DNA of 50,333 nucleotides from Anaeromyces robustus (lineage: Eukaryota > Neocallimastigomycota > Neocallimastigomycetes > Neocallimastigales > Neocallimastigaceae): the NCBI GenBank assembly GCA_002104895.1, contig MCFG01000030.1, positions 247,501 to 297,833 of the forward strand, given 5' to 3'. Below are positions 1 to 11,976 of this stretch, in pieces; the first letter of the stretch is position 1, and each line of letters opens with the position of its first letter. The position numbers and the translations under genes were made by a program. Under the pieces are notes generated by a model, which had not been told where the DNA came from, made no database searches, and saw only the letters and a program-made list of their open reading frames with translations.

Positions 1-90
1 TATTGAAAATATCTTTAATAAAAAGTTTATTATTATAAATTATAATAGTACATTCTTTATTAAACTTTTTATTGATTTATATTATTACTT

Positions 91-170
91 ATTCCTAATC
101 AAATTTATTAACCTTTAATAAATTCTAATTATTCTTAACTAAATTTATTAACCTTTAATAAATTCTAATC
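91..170. repeat. Two tandem 40-bp units
   Basis: Positions 91-130 and 131-170 are adjacent copies, each containing aaatttattaacctttaat. They differ at 4 of 40 positions. No function is evident. Confidence 0.75.
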
Positions 171-494
171 AAATATCATTCTTAATAATTAATTAAACAT
201 ATTTTTTAGTTTTAATTTTTTAATAATTTTTTTTAAATAATAAAATTTAATGATTTGATTAGGGTTATAATTTTTATTAAAAGGTTAAATTTTAAATTTA
301 AATTTTTAGAATAAGTTTTATACATTAAAAATCAACCATAAATTTTATTTAAATTTATTTAATATTATATTATATTAATATTAATATCAACAAATAAATG
401 GTTATTTATTTATTCATTACAATAAAATAGTTATGATCATTATTATAAATAATAAATAATAATAGTGATGAATAATAATAAATAATAGCAATAA

Positions 495-615
495 TCATAT
501 CAAGTTGAACTAAAACATTGATATATTATTAAAAGACATCATCAATTAAAATAAAGCAACAGGACTACAAGAAATAATAATAGCATTCTAATATCGTATA
601 AAGGAAGATCACCTT
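495..615 (+). pseudogene. Possible decayed LINE reverse transcriptase fragment
   Basis: On the plus strand a short reading frame gives a stretch like DIIN-stop-NKATGLQEI, preceded by NIDILLK. This resembles the NKATG or KAPG-type motif near the start of the reverse transcriptase domain of non-LTR elements (typically nKAxGxDgI). Base composition is less biased here than around it. The frame has in-frame stops within about 25 codons and no neighbouring motif is clear, so this is at most a relic. Chance similarity cannot be excluded. Confidence 0.25.
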
Positions 616-1386
616 CACTATTAGATAGACTTTTTTTTTAATTGTATATATATAACCAATCTTAGAAAGGTTATTTATAGAAAAAAATCGAATAACAATT
701 AATCATATAAAATGTATAACAATATTATTAATATAATGAAAACTATATTACAACATTTAGCGATTATTGAAATAAAAATTCTTATTTTTAATTTAATTAC
801 TAACATAATTGTAATAAAATTTCATATAGTTCTTTAAAACTTCTTTTTATTAGTAATATTTCAGAAATAGAATTTTCATTGGTTTCATTCGTTTTTATAG
901 ATTATAATATATAATTATTTATAGATTAGTAATGATTATTGAAAATATTTAAAGTACATTAATATATTATATATATTAATTCTGATGGAGACTTTTTTTT
1001 TTTTTTATGACTTTATATAATTTTTAAATAATCCAAAAAAAAAAAAAAAATACTATGTAATACTAAAAAGTCAATTCCAATTTTATCGATCGATATAATT
1101 AAATTAAATCTTCTAAACTTTATCTTTATTTATGTTAAAGAATAATAAATGATTTTTTTGATATTTTTTTAAGATAAATAAATAAGATAAATAAATAAAT
1201 AAGATAAATAAATGAATAAAGTAATAAATAAATAAATTAATAAATAAATAAATATTATTAATATAAAAAATTTTTAATAGATAAATATGAATTACCATAT
1301 TTATAAATAAAAATAAAAATACATCATTATATCAATACATATTTTATTTTAAAGTTTTAATTTTAATGAAATCATAAACTTTAAAA

Positions 1387-1391
1387 AAAAA

Positions 1392-1426
<35 letters not shown>

Positions 1427-1446
1427 AAATAAATAAATAAATAAAT
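1387..1446. repeat. (AAAT)n microsatellite
   Basis: Repeated aaataaataaat units with small interruptions. This is typical low-complexity DNA of this genome. Confidence 0.8.
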
Positions 1447-1494
1447 ATTTAAAATAATCAATTAAAGAATGATCTTAAATATGAACATAAAAAT

Positions 1495-1516
<22 letters not shown>

Positions 1517-1526
<10 letters not shown>

Positions 1527-1568
1527 GTGATAAATAAATATAAATATATATTTATCACTTTTTATTTT
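1517..1568. repeat. 20-bp perfect inverted repeat (hairpin)
   Basis: The left arm 1517-1536 reads aaaataaaaagtgataaata. The right arm 1549-1568 is its exact reverse complement, with a 12-nt AT-only loop between. It is not next to a recognised gene. Confidence 0.8.
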
Positions 1569-1805
1569 ATGATATTTAAAGATGAATAATTAATTAATTG
1601 ATAAGAAAAAAAAAAGATTTTTTTTATAATTTTTAATTTGATAACAATCATTTTTTAAATATTGATAAGGTGAAAAAAAAAAAAAAAAAAAAATAGAATA
1701 AAAATTAATTTCACAAAAAAAAAAAAAATTTTTTTTTTATTTAATTAGTTTAATTAGTTAAATAATAATTCAATATAATAAAATTTATTGTAATATATAT
1801 AATAT

Positions 1806-2061
1806 TATATAAATAAATAAAAATAAAATAAAAATAAAAATAAAAATAAAATAAAAATAAAATAAAAATAAAAATAAAATTAATAAAAGAAAACAACAAC
1901 AAAATATTGATATTAAGAAAAAAGAAAAAATAAAATAAAAATAAAATAAAAATAAAATAAAAATAAAATAAAATAGTAATGAAATAGTAATGAAATAGTA
2001 ATGAAATAGTAATAAAATAAAATAAAATAAAATAAAATAAAATAAAATAAAATAAAATAAA
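1806..2061. repeat. (AAAAT)n-rich low-complexity tract
   Basis: Imperfect arrays of aaaat and aaaaat units, interrupted around 1880-1920 and at 1975-2010, where a gaaatagtaat unit is repeated several times. Confidence 0.75.
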
Positions 2062-2264
2062 ATTTTGTCATTTAATAACTTTAAATTCTTAATTTAAAAC
2101 GAAAATAACATAAAGAACATAAAGAATAAAAAGTATATATTTAATATATATATATATATAAAAGTAGTACAATTTTATTTTTTACAAATTTATTTTACAG
2201 ATTTTATTTCTACTAAATTAAAAATTATTAATTAATAAGAAATAAAAAATAAAAAAAAAACTAT

Positions 2265-2313
<49 letters not shown>

Positions 2314-4877
2314 TAAATTCATTTTTAGAAGTTAATTTCAATTTATTATTCTTACTCTATATAATTATTATGAAATAAGTTTATTTTCATATTTTTAAAA
2401 TATAAATAAAAATAAAACTAGTATCTTTTTTTATCGATTTATATATAATTTTATTAATTAAAATTTTATTTGAAGTTTTTTATAATAATTTTTTTTTGAC
2501 ATTTAAATATTATAAATATTTATTTAAATAATTAGATAAATATATAATCCTTTAATACCTTTAGAATATAAATATATTTTATTCATGTTTTTTAATTATC
2601 CTTTCTATTAAATTAGTATTTTAATAAAGAATGAAATAATTAAATAAATTTTTTATTATCTATTTTTTTTTATTATAATAGTTTTAAAGAAAAATATTAT
2701 TTGAATTAAAAATTAAAATGAATTGAATTCCTTAAAATATTTATATTTAATATATTAAACTCAATAAAAAACCAACTTTTTTATTTTCCTTTTTTTTTTC
2801 TTTCTTTTAGTAGGTCTTATGTTAACTTTTATTTTTTAATTTTTAATTTTTTTTTTTTTTACATTTTTTATATTTTATATTTTACTTATTTATATTAAAT
2901 ATAAAATAATTTAATTAAAAATTAATTAATTATCTATTTATTCATTTAATTTTAATAATAAATTTATTTAAATTATATTTATAATTCATTTATTTATTGC
3001 ATAATAATTATTACCTGAATTTTTTTATTTTAATTAATATTATATACAATACATATTATTTATATTATATATTATTTAGATACAATTTAGTAATATAATT
3101 CAATATATAATAATATATTATTATTATAAATTTTAATTATAAAAAATTCACAATAGTAAATAAATAAAAAAAAAGGAAAAAAAAAATTTCAAATAAAAAT
3201 TCTTTAAATTAAATATTTATTTAATTAATTATAATATATTCATTGAATTATTTGATATTCTATAATAATTAGTTAAATATTTATTTATTTTTATATATAA
3301 TATTTATTTATTTAGTTACATCCACTTTTTTTTATTTTAATTAATATTAAATTTACCTATTAAATAGAGTTTTTATTAGTTAATAATTATTTAATTATTT
3401 TTTTTAATTAGTTAATAAATAAATAATTGTTAATTTATTTATTTAATATATATTCATTTATTTATTAAAATTTTATTATTATTAAAATGATGCTTTATTT
3501 ACTTAATTTTTATTTATTTATTTATTTATTAATTAATTTTTAATAATTAAAATTAAAAAAAAAATGGAAAAAAAAAATAAAAATAAAAATTTAGTGGAAG
3601 AAAAATTAAAAAAAGAAAAAAGATAAAAATAAAAATAAAAATATAAAAAAAAAATTTTTTTTTTTCTTATTTCTAAAAGTAAAAACAAAAAGAGTGAAAT
3701 AAAAATAAAATAAAATAATTTAAAAAAAAAAATAAATAAAATAAAATAAAATATAAAAAAAGAAAAATAAAAAAATTTTTTTTTCTTTTTCTTATTTAAA
3801 TGATAATTATGTCATTTAAAAAGAGAGAAAAAAAAAAAGAAATATAAAAAAATAAAGAATTATATAAAATATAGTTTAATTATTAAAAATTATATTTTAT
3901 ATATGTATATTTTAAAATTAAAACATAAGAATATATAAAAACATAAATAAAATACATTTGTTTTTTTTTTTAAAATAAATATATAAATAAAATATATTAT
4001 TTTTTTAAATAAATAAATAAATAAGTAAATAAAAAGAAACAAAAGAAAAAAATATCAAAAAACATAATATATATAAACAATAAAAAGCAATCAAAATTTA
4101 ATACTTGTATATATTGTATACTTTTTTTATATTTTTTTTTATCATTTAAAATATATTTAAATCAAAACATAATTTAATTAAATATTTTATTAGTAAATAG
4201 CTGATAAAATAAGGTAAATAAAAAAAAACATAAAACGGAAAACATAATATTAATATCAAATATAATATTTATATTTAGTAAAAAAAAAAAAAAAGAATCA
4301 ACTTACTTAACTTCGGAAATATTAAAAATAAAACGAGTTTTTTTTTTATATATATTATTGTAATTATTTATGTATTTATAAATAATATCATACTACAATT
4401 ATTCATTAAAAAAGGAAAAAAAATATTAAAATTAAATAAAAAAATAAATATATATAAAAATACATATATATATGAAATAAATAATATGAAAAAAAAATAT
4501 AATGTATCAACTATTACATATTACAACATAACAATAAAAAAATAACAAATATATATATTTATTTATAATTAAGAAAATAAAAAACAATACAATAATAAAA
4601 ATTGAATTTAAATTTATATTTCCTTTATTAAAAAAGTGAAATTATTAATGATATTCATAAACTTATAATAAAATTAAAATTTTTATTGATATTAAATTTT
4701 AAAATATTAAAATAATAATATATATAATATGTATTTATAATATTAACTTTTTTTTTAACTTTTTTTTTTTCATTTATTTATCACTATTATATATTTTATA
4801 TAATTTTTTTCTAGGTCGTGAATTATAAAAAAAAAAATAAAAAAAAATAAAGACAAATAAAAAAAAAAAAATTATTA

Positions 4878-4960
4878 TTTCAAAATTTAATACAACACAA
4901 TAATATTCAATACAATTATTTCAAAATTTAATACAACACAATTAATATTCAATACAATTA
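4878..4960. repeat. Two tandem 41-42 bp units upstream of the FYVE gene
   Basis: Positions 4878-4918 and 4919-4960 both contain caaaatttaatacaacacaa followed by aatattcaatacaatta. The second copy has one extra base. They lie about 0.5 kb upstream of the FYVE gene start, but a regulatory role is not shown by the sequence. Confidence 0.8.
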
Positions 4961-5438
4961 AACAATATAATATTATTATTATTTTTAAGTAAATTATATA
5001 TGATATATGTATTATAAATATTATAAACTTCTTTAATATCATTATAATATCATTTTAATAAAATCAATTATTTAAAATTATAATAATTAAAATATTTATT
5101 ATTATAAAACAACAAATATATTAAATATATATATATATAAATTATTATTAAGTAAATATATAAAATATACCGAATCAATAATAATATCAAATTAAAAAAA
5201 AAAAAAAACAAAAAAAAAATAAATAAATAAAAAACAGAAACAAAAAATATACAAATAAAAATAAATAATATAAATATAAAATAAAATAAAAAATAAAATA
5301 AAATAAAAATATATAACTTTATAAAAAACAAAAAAAAATCTTGTTAAAATAAAAAAAAATAATAAATATAATAAAAAAAATAATAATAATAGTACTCATA
5401 TAATAGTTGTATTTTTAATAATAACAATAATAATAATC

Positions 5439-8400
5439 ATGGATGTTGAAAGAGTTGAAATAATTGAAAATCCAACTGAAAAAGTTGAACAATCTTCCGA
5501 AAATGTAAAAAAAGCATTAAATGAAACAGAAAAAGAACAACCTGAGGAAGTTATTGAAGAACTTGTTGAAGTTGAAACAGAACAACCTATAGAAGCAACA
5601 GAAGATTATTCTGAAGCTAATAAAGATAATTATGAAGTTGTTAAAGTAGAAGTTGTATATGAAGAAATATCGGATGATAATAATGAAAAATCTTCTCCAT
5701 CAGAATCTAATAATGACGAAGGTTTTAATGAAAAAATAACCGAAGATAATAATAACAATAAAGATCATTTATCTTCTTCTAGTGGAGAAGAAGAAGATGA
5801 TGAAGATGATAATGATGATGATGATGATGACAAGAGTATAAATAAAAATATTACTACTAATACAAGAGATATTTTTATAAATCAAGAATTAGAAACAGAT
5901 GAAGAAATTAGTCCAGGTGAACCACCATCTAGACCAAATAGAAAAAGACCAGTAGATGAAAATTTAAATATTGAATCATTAAGAGAAATTACTAAAACGA
6001 TGAGTGAAGAATTATTAAATTTAAGAACAATGATTGAATCCAAAGATCGTACTATTCAAGAAATTCGTCAATCTTTTGGAAAAATAGTAGAAGAAAAAGA
6101 TGCCTCTATTAAGGAATTAGAAGAACAATTAGAATTGAATATTAATCAAACCCAAAAACAACTTAATGCTAAAGATGCCCAATTAACCAATTATCAAAAA
6201 TCCTATAATGGATTAAAAAAAGAACTTGAATCACTAAAAAATAATCAAAATGAAGAATTACTTACTAGAGATATTAAAGCTACTGAAATTGAAGAAAAAT
6301 TTAATAAAAAATATAATAATTTAATGGAAGAATATGTTAAATCCAAGGAGGATTATTCTACATTACTTAAAGAAAAAGATGCCTCCATTGAAGATATTAA
6401 AAATCAATTAGAAACAGCTAAAGCTAATCATTCTGAAATGGAATCTCAACTCATGGAAGAAATAGAAAATAATAATCGTAAATCACGTGAACAAATCGAT
6501 AAATTAGAATTATCCAATAAATCGTCAGAAGATGCTTTATTACAACTTCGTGAACAATTAAAAAGTTTAAATAAGGAAAAATCATCAATTGTTTATGATT
6601 TAACTCAACAATTAGAAACAATTGTTGAACAAACAAATATTACTATTTCTGATTTAGAAGATCAAAATAATACTTTATTACAAGAAAAGGATGATTTATC
6701 CAAAGATTATAATCAAAAAATGAATAGTCTTAATGCAGAAAATGCTGCCTTAGAACGTGAAATTGATAAATTAAAAGAAGAACATAAAAAGAATCAAGAA
6801 AAGTATAAAAAATCGAAAAAAAGAAGTGATGAAAATATTGATTATTTAAATAAACAATTGGAAACCATTGTTCGTGAAACTAATAAAACCATTAATAATT
6901 TACGTGAACAATTAGATCAAGCCGAAGAAGATAAAAATAGTCGTGATACAAAATTTCAAGAAGAAATGGAATCTCTTCGTCAATCAAATTTCAATTCTAT
7001 TACTGATTTAAAATCAACACTAGATGAAAGAGATAAAGCCATTATAGAATTAAATCGTTCCTTAGAGGATAAAGGTGAAATAATACAAAATTTAAATAGT
7101 ACGCTCTATCTTAAAAATCAAAATGTAAAAGAATTAGAAGAATCTATTCAACATAAGGAAACTACTATTGATGAATTAAATCAACATTTAAATGAAAAAG
7201 AACAAGCTATTAATGAATTAAATAATATACTTAAAGGTAAAGATGAAACCATTGAAGATTTAAATAATGATCAAGAGGAAAAGGAAAATAAACTTGAAGA
7301 ATACCGTCTTACCATAGAAGAGAATCAACAATCTGTAGCATCATTAAATCGTTCTTTAGGAGAAAAAAATGTAACCTTAACAAAATTAAATTCAGATTTA
7401 CAAGATAGTAAAGATCAAATTCAAGAATTATATAAAGCTATAAAATCAAAAGAAAATATAATGGAAGAATTAAAAATACAATTAAAGGAAAAGGATACCA
7501 CTGTGGATGATTTAAAAGCGGATATTCAAGAAAAAACCACTACTTTAGAAACATTAAATAAAATTGTTTTTAAAAAGGAAAAAGATATGTCCAATCTTGA
7601 AACTCAACTTACCGATAAGGATAAAGAAATAGAAACTATGAATAGTCGTTTAGTTCAATCAGATCGTCAAATGGAATATTTAAATAATCAATTAGAATTA
7701 AAAGATGTAAAAATTAAAGAATTAAATCAAACTATGGGAGAAAAAGTACGTTCTCTTGATGAATTAAATGAATCCATAAAGGAGAGCGGACAATTAATTG
7801 AAGAATTAAATTCCCATATCACTCAAAATAAATTAACATTGAGTAATATGGAGAATACTTTAACGGAAAAACAAAGTATTATTAATGATTTAACGAATCG
7901 TATGGAAGAAAAAGATAAATCTATTTATCAATTACATCAATCTCTAGAAGAAAAGGATAGTGATATTAATCATATGAAAAAGAATCTTGAAGCCTCTAAT
8001 CATTCCATTGTTCAATTAACAGAAGAAGTTGATGTTAAAACTCAAACTATTGGAAAATTATCAAAAGAAATGGTTAAAAAGGGAAATACTATATCAACAT
8101 TAACTCATCAATTAGAAGAAAAGGAAGAAGATGTGAAAAAATTAAATAAAGAATTAGATGATCATAATTATGAAATAAAAAGATTAAATGAACATATTGA
8201 ACAACAAAAATTAGAAATTTTAGGATTAAATAATGATTTAAAAAATAAAGATCAATCCATATCAGAATTAAATCATCAATTAGAAAAAAATGAAAATGAA
8301 CTTGAAAAATATAAAAATAATGAAAAGAAAATAAGAGAAGATCTTCAAATCACCACACAAAACTTACAAGAAAAAAATACTAGTGTAAAAACTTTAAGTA

Positions 8401-9044
8401 TAGTGAATGAAAAATTAAAGAAATCCATAGAAGATTTAACCATGCATCAAGGAGAAATGAATCATACCATAGATAAATTAACATCTGATCTAAATAAAAA
8501 GAATAAAGAAGTTAAAGAATTAGAAAATCGTATTTTAAAGGAAGTACAAGAACGTCAAAATATAGCCATGGAAAAGGAAAAGAATAAGAATCAATATGAA
8601 ATAATGCTTTCGGAAAAACATAATAAGATTCAAAGTTTAGAACGACAAGTAGAAGAAAATGAAGAACAAACTAAAACTTTAAGAAAAATAATTGAAGATT
8701 TACAAAATCAATTAAATGAAAAAGAAATAGAATTATTAAAAGTAAATACTGTAGCTAATAATGTCGCTAATCGTAATCTTTTAGGTACTATCTTTAAAGA
8801 TCCTTATAAAGCTGTAGTAAATGATCATTGGGAAGATGATAAAGAAGTTAAAGAATGTAGTGGATGTCAATCTAAATTTACATTTATTAATCGTAAACAT
8901 CATTGTCGTGTATGTGGTAAAATCTTTTGTAATAATTGTGTCAATAATACCGTTAAACTTTCTATTGCTAATCAAACTTTATCAACTAATGGTGTTCCAG
9001 CTAAAGTTTGTAATAATTGTTTTAAGGATACTATAGGTAAATAA
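5439..9044 (+). CDS. EEA1-like long coiled-coil protein with C-terminal FYVE zinc finger
   Basis: The 1201-residue protein has an acidic, Glu/Asp-rich N-terminus (Asp/Glu run near residues 118-133), a coiled coil covering about residues 180-1110, and a C-terminal FYVE finger. The FYVE signature is complete: WEDD at 1131-1134, the RKHHCR basic patch at 1152-1157, and four CxxC pairs at C1140/C1143, C1156/C1159, C1164/C1167 and C1191/C1194. In known proteins this domain binds phosphatidylinositol 3-phosphate on early endosomes. Residues 517-964 form about 32 uninterrupted copies of a 14-residue unit, roughly K-D-x-T-I-x-x-L-N-x-x-L-x-E. By analogy with EEA1 (about 1400 residues) the likely role is an endosomal tether, but the N-terminal C2H2 finger of EEA1 is absent. 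The ATG is the first in frame after an A-rich leader, and no intron is needed. Orthology to EEA1 is not claimed, since long coiled coils look alike. Confidence 0.93.
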   Translation: MDVERVEIIENPTEKVEQSSENVKKALNETEKEQPEEVIEELVEVETEQPIEATEDYSEANKDNYEVVKVEVVYEEISDDNNEKSSPSESNNDEGFNEKITEDNNNNKDHLSSSSGEEEDDEDDNDDDDDDKSINKNITTNTRDIFINQELETDEEISPGEPPSRPNRKRPVDENLNIESLREITKTMSEELLNLRTMIESKDRTIQEIRQSFGKIVEEKDASIKELEEQLELNINQTQKQLNAKDAQLTNYQKSYNGLKKELESLKNNQNEELLTRDIKATEIEEKFNKKYNNLMEEYVKSKEDYSTLLKEKDASIEDIKNQLETAKANHSEMESQLMEEIENNNRKSREQIDKLELSNKSSEDALLQLREQLKSLNKEKSSIVYDLTQQLETIVEQTNITISDLEDQNNTLLQEKDDLSKDYNQKMNSLNAENAALEREIDKLKEEHKKNQEKYKKSKKRSDENIDYLNKQLETIVRETNKTINNLREQLDQAEEDKNSRDTKFQEEMESLRQSNFNSITDLKSTLDERDKAIIELNRSLEDKGEIIQNLNSTLYLKNQNVKELEESIQHKETTIDELNQHLNEKEQAINELNNILKGKDETIEDLNNDQEEKENKLEEYRLTIEENQQSVASLNRSLGEKNVTLTKLNSDLQDSKDQIQELYKAIKSKENIMEELKIQLKEKDTTVDDLKADIQEKTTTLETLNKIVFKKEKDMSNLETQLTDKDKEIETMNSRLVQSDRQMEYLNNQLELKDVKIKELNQTMGEKVRSLDELNESIKESGQLIEELNSHITQNKLTLSNMENTLTEKQSIINDLTNRMEEKDKSIYQLHQSLEEKDSDINHMKKNLEASNHSIVQLTEEVDVKTQTIGKLSKEMVKKGNTISTLTHQLEEKEEDVKKLNKELDDHNYEIKRLNEHIEQQKLEILGLNNDLKNKDQSISELNHQLEKNENELEKYKNNEKKIREDLQITTQNLQEKNTSVKTLSIVNEKLKKSIEDLTMHQGEMNHTIDKLTSDLNKKNKEVKELENRILKEVQERQNIAMEKEKNKNQYEIMLSEKHNKIQSLERQVEENEEQTKTLRKIIEDLQNQLNEKEIELLKVNTVANNVANRNLLGTIFKDPYKAVVNDHWEDDKEVKECSGCQSKFTFINRKHHCRVCGKIFCNNCVNNTVKLSIANQTLSTNGVPAKVCNNCFKDTIGK

Positions 9045-11354
9045 AAGAGAAAAAATAAAAATAAAAATAAAATAAAAAAAAAATTATAATAATAAAATAA
9101 AAATAAAAATAGAATAGAATAGAATAATAATAGTCATAGTAATAAATAAATAAATAAATAAAAAATTAAGATAACTCTTAATAATAAACATAATAACTAA
9201 CTAATTATATAATTTTTTTTTTATTTTTATTTTTATTTTTATTTTTATTTAATATTTAATTTTAATAGATATGACTTCAGTACATTCTCATGAATAAAAG
9301 AAAAAAAAATATTATGAGGAGAAAAAAAAAAAAAAGAAAGGAATAAAGAAAAAAAAAATATTATGAGGAGAAAAAAAAAAAAAGAAAGGAATAAAGAAAA
9401 AAAAAAAAAAAAGAAGAAAATAATAATAATAAATAAATGAAAAAAAATGAAATGAAAATAATAAATAATAAATAATAAAAATAAATATAATAATGATATA
9501 ATAAATAAATAATGATATTAATAAATAGTAATATAATAAATAATATAATAAAATGAAAAATATTTAAAAATAATATTTATAATATTAATATATATATTTA
9601 TTTATATAATATAAATAAATATATATGATTCCATATGTATATATAATAACATTGAAATTTAGATATAAATATTATTTTTTTTTTTTTTCGTTTTATTAAT
9701 AATTATTATTTATTTATTTATTATTTATTTATTTATAATTATTTATTATAGTTTATAATATTTATTTATTTTTTATGTAAATATTATATATAGTTTTTCT
9801 TTATTATTTATTGATTTATTTATTTCATTTTTTGCTTTTTTTTTTTTTTTTTTATTTTATTTTTTCCTTTATTTTCTTCTTTTTTTTTTTTTTTATCTTT
9901 TTTTTTTTTATCTTCTTATCATTCCTAATATTTTTATTATATTTAATTCTATTTCATTCTTTTAGAAAAAAAAAAAAAAAATTAAATCATTTTCGATAAT
10001 CTTTTTATTTTTATTTTTAATTTTTTTTCTATTTTTTATTTTTTATTTTTTCATCTAGCAAAAAAAAAAATAAAAAAAAATAAAAAATAAAAAAAATTAA
10101 AAATTAAATATATATAAAATAATATTAAATCAAACATTTTCATCATAAAAAATTTTTAATATCTTTATTCCAAAGAAAAAAAAAAAAAAAAAAAAAACTT
10201 TTAATTAAATAATTTATATCTAAGAAATCCCCATTCTTAGTTTAAAATAATATATATATGTATATATATAATAAAAGGTTTATCTTTTTTTTTTTAAAAA
10301 AAAAAAATATTAAATCCATAATATTAAATTAATATATATATATATATATTTATATTTATATCATTTTCTTTTTTTTTTTATAACATCTGTAACAACAACA
10401 TTTAATATAAATATATAATAATTTTTTATTTTTAGTATTAAATAATATATAATAATATAATCATTATAATAAATATAATTAATAATAAATATCATAATAT
10501 CCTTTTTTTATAAAAAAAAAAAAAAAAATATCTATATAATTATTTTTTCTTTCCCTATCAAGTTACATCCAAAAAAAAAATAATAATAATAATAATAAAT
10601 AACAAAAACTTAATTTAATTATTAATTAATAAAAAATAATAAAATAAAATAAAAAATAAAAAATAAAATAAAATAAAAAAAAGGGATATTATTCTTTTTT
10701 TTTTTTATAATATTATATTTTAAAATAATATAAAAATATAAATTTATATATAAATACATTCTATATCATTCATGATAAATAATAATTATTATCATTAATT
10801 ATTATTAATTATTATTAATTATTATTAATTATTTATTATTATCAATTATTGTTATTATTATAATTATTATTATTATTTAATATTTAATTAGATATGGTAT
10901 AGATCTTAAGGCAAAGCTTCTATATTAATAAAAAAAAAAAAATTATAGTGAAGCGTATCAAAAGCTCAAAAGCCTCCAAAGCTCTCATATTTATCGATTT
11001 ATAATTAAATTAATTTTTGGTGTGTTCAATTTACTAAATTTGATTTATCTTAACCTTTTATCATTGATTATACCTTTTTTTTTTTATAAATAAAATTGAT
11101 TAGATTAAATGAATATTCTATGATATAAAATCAAATATTGATAATAAGTAGTAATAATAAATGAAAATAATATAAATATAATCATAATAATAAATAATAA
11201 TAAATAATAACAATTATTATTATTTAATATTATTTATTATCTTATTATTTAAAATGGATTATTGATTATCATAAAAATTAATATTATCAATATCAAATTT
11301 TTATATTATATTTTGTTTATACCTTAAAATAAAAAAAAAAAAAAATTAAATAAA
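9045..11354. other. AT-rich intergenic region downstream of the FYVE gene
   Basis: Holds the probable 3' UTR of the FYVE gene, two tandem 48-49 bp units (9292-9388), long T and A runs and ATT/ATA repeats. A slightly GC-richer patch at 10893-10985 (containing aaggcaaagcttc and caaaagcctccaaagctctc) has no recognisable coding or RNA structure. No gene is seen. Confidence 0.65.
9292..9388. repeat. Two tandem 48-49 bp purine-rich units
   Basis: Positions 9292-9340 and 9341-9388 share gaataaa, then an A-run, then atattatgaggag, then another A-run and gaaag. A third partial unit starts at 9389. They lie about 250 bp past the FYVE stop codon. Confidence 0.8.
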
Positions 11355-11398
11355 ATGTATGTATTTATATGTTTAATTATAATTATCAAAATTAAAAT

Positions 11399-11432
<34 letters not shown>

Positions 11433-11445
11433 CCTTTTATTACTT

Positions 11446-11976
11446 TGAAATTCCTATCTTTTGTTTTTTTTTTTTTTTATTATATTCTTAAAATAAAAAG
11501 AATTAAAGTATATAATTGTATTATCAAATATAAAAATATAATTGTTAAAACTTGTATTACAAAAAAATTATTATTTATTTTAGATTCAATGAAAATTAAA
11601 AATGATATTAATATTGCTAATAATAGATATTATAATTTAAATTTTACTGACAACTACATTTTAGCTCCTGTTTATAATAATAAAGTCAATTTAAAAAACC
11701 AATGTATTACCATGACTCATACTCATATTAATAAGTTTATTCAAGATTCTTTTTATTATAGAATTAATGGTAAAGAAACTCCTGATGTAACAAATTTTTT
11801 AAATAATATTAAAATAATAGATACTAGCATAATTAAAGATAGTTTTTTAAATATTAGATATTATAGAAATAAAGATAAGTTAAGTTAAAAATATATACTA
11901 AAACGGTATAAAAAAAAAATGAAATTCCTATCTTCTGTTTTTTTTTTTTTATTATATTCTTAAAATAAAAAGAATT
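11446..11976 (+). mobile_element. 415-bp insert flanked by 57-59 bp direct repeats (retrocopy-like)
   Basis: The segment starting tgaaattcctatctt and ending cttaaaataaaaagaatt occurs at 11446-11504 and again at 11920-11976. The copies differ by a T/C change and in T-run length. Between them lie 415 bp that hold a short ORF and end in aaaacggta followed by taaaaaaaaaa, directly against the second repeat. An A-tail abutting a direct repeat is the pattern left by target-primed retrotransposition of an RNA. The repeats are longer than usual LINE target-site duplications, so a segmental duplication is an alternative. No source gene is visible in the window. Confidence 0.45.
11589..11888 (+). CDS. 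Hypothetical 99-residue protein inside the direct-repeat-flanked insert
   Basis: I do not recognise this protein. The open frame also runs upstream to 11355, but that part translates T-tracts into Phe runs and crosses the left direct repeat. The Met at 11589 therefore gives the plausible product, starting MKIKNDINIANN and ending YRNKDKLS. Residues after this Met are compositionally ordinary (mixed Asn, Ile, Lys, Thr, His, Asp), unlike the flanks. No signal peptide, membrane segment or known motif is seen. It may be a fragment of a longer gene copied here, or non-functional. The short 3' tail and A-run end the insert. Confidence 0.35.
   Translation: MKIKNDINIANNRYYNLNFTDNYILAPVYNNKVNLKNQCITMTHTHINKFIQDSFYYRINGKETPDVTNFLNNIKIIDTSIIKDSFLNIRYYRNKDKLS

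Larger units (their letters stand above)
1..5438. other. AT-rich intergenic region upstream of the FYVE gene
   Basis: No convincing complete gene is visible. The stretch is made of A and T homopolymers, (AAAT)n and (AAAAT)n tracts, two short tandem duplications (91-170 and 4878-4960), a 20-bp perfect hairpin (1517-1568) and a possible LINE trace near 495-615. Short open frames here translate to Phe/Ile/Tyr/Leu-rich or Lys/Asn-rich strings and look like by-products of base composition. Confidence 0.7.

Noticed and set aside
10893-10985. Possible RNA gene in a slightly GC-richer patch
   Set aside because: No cloverleaf or other recognised fold, and no box elements, could be drawn.
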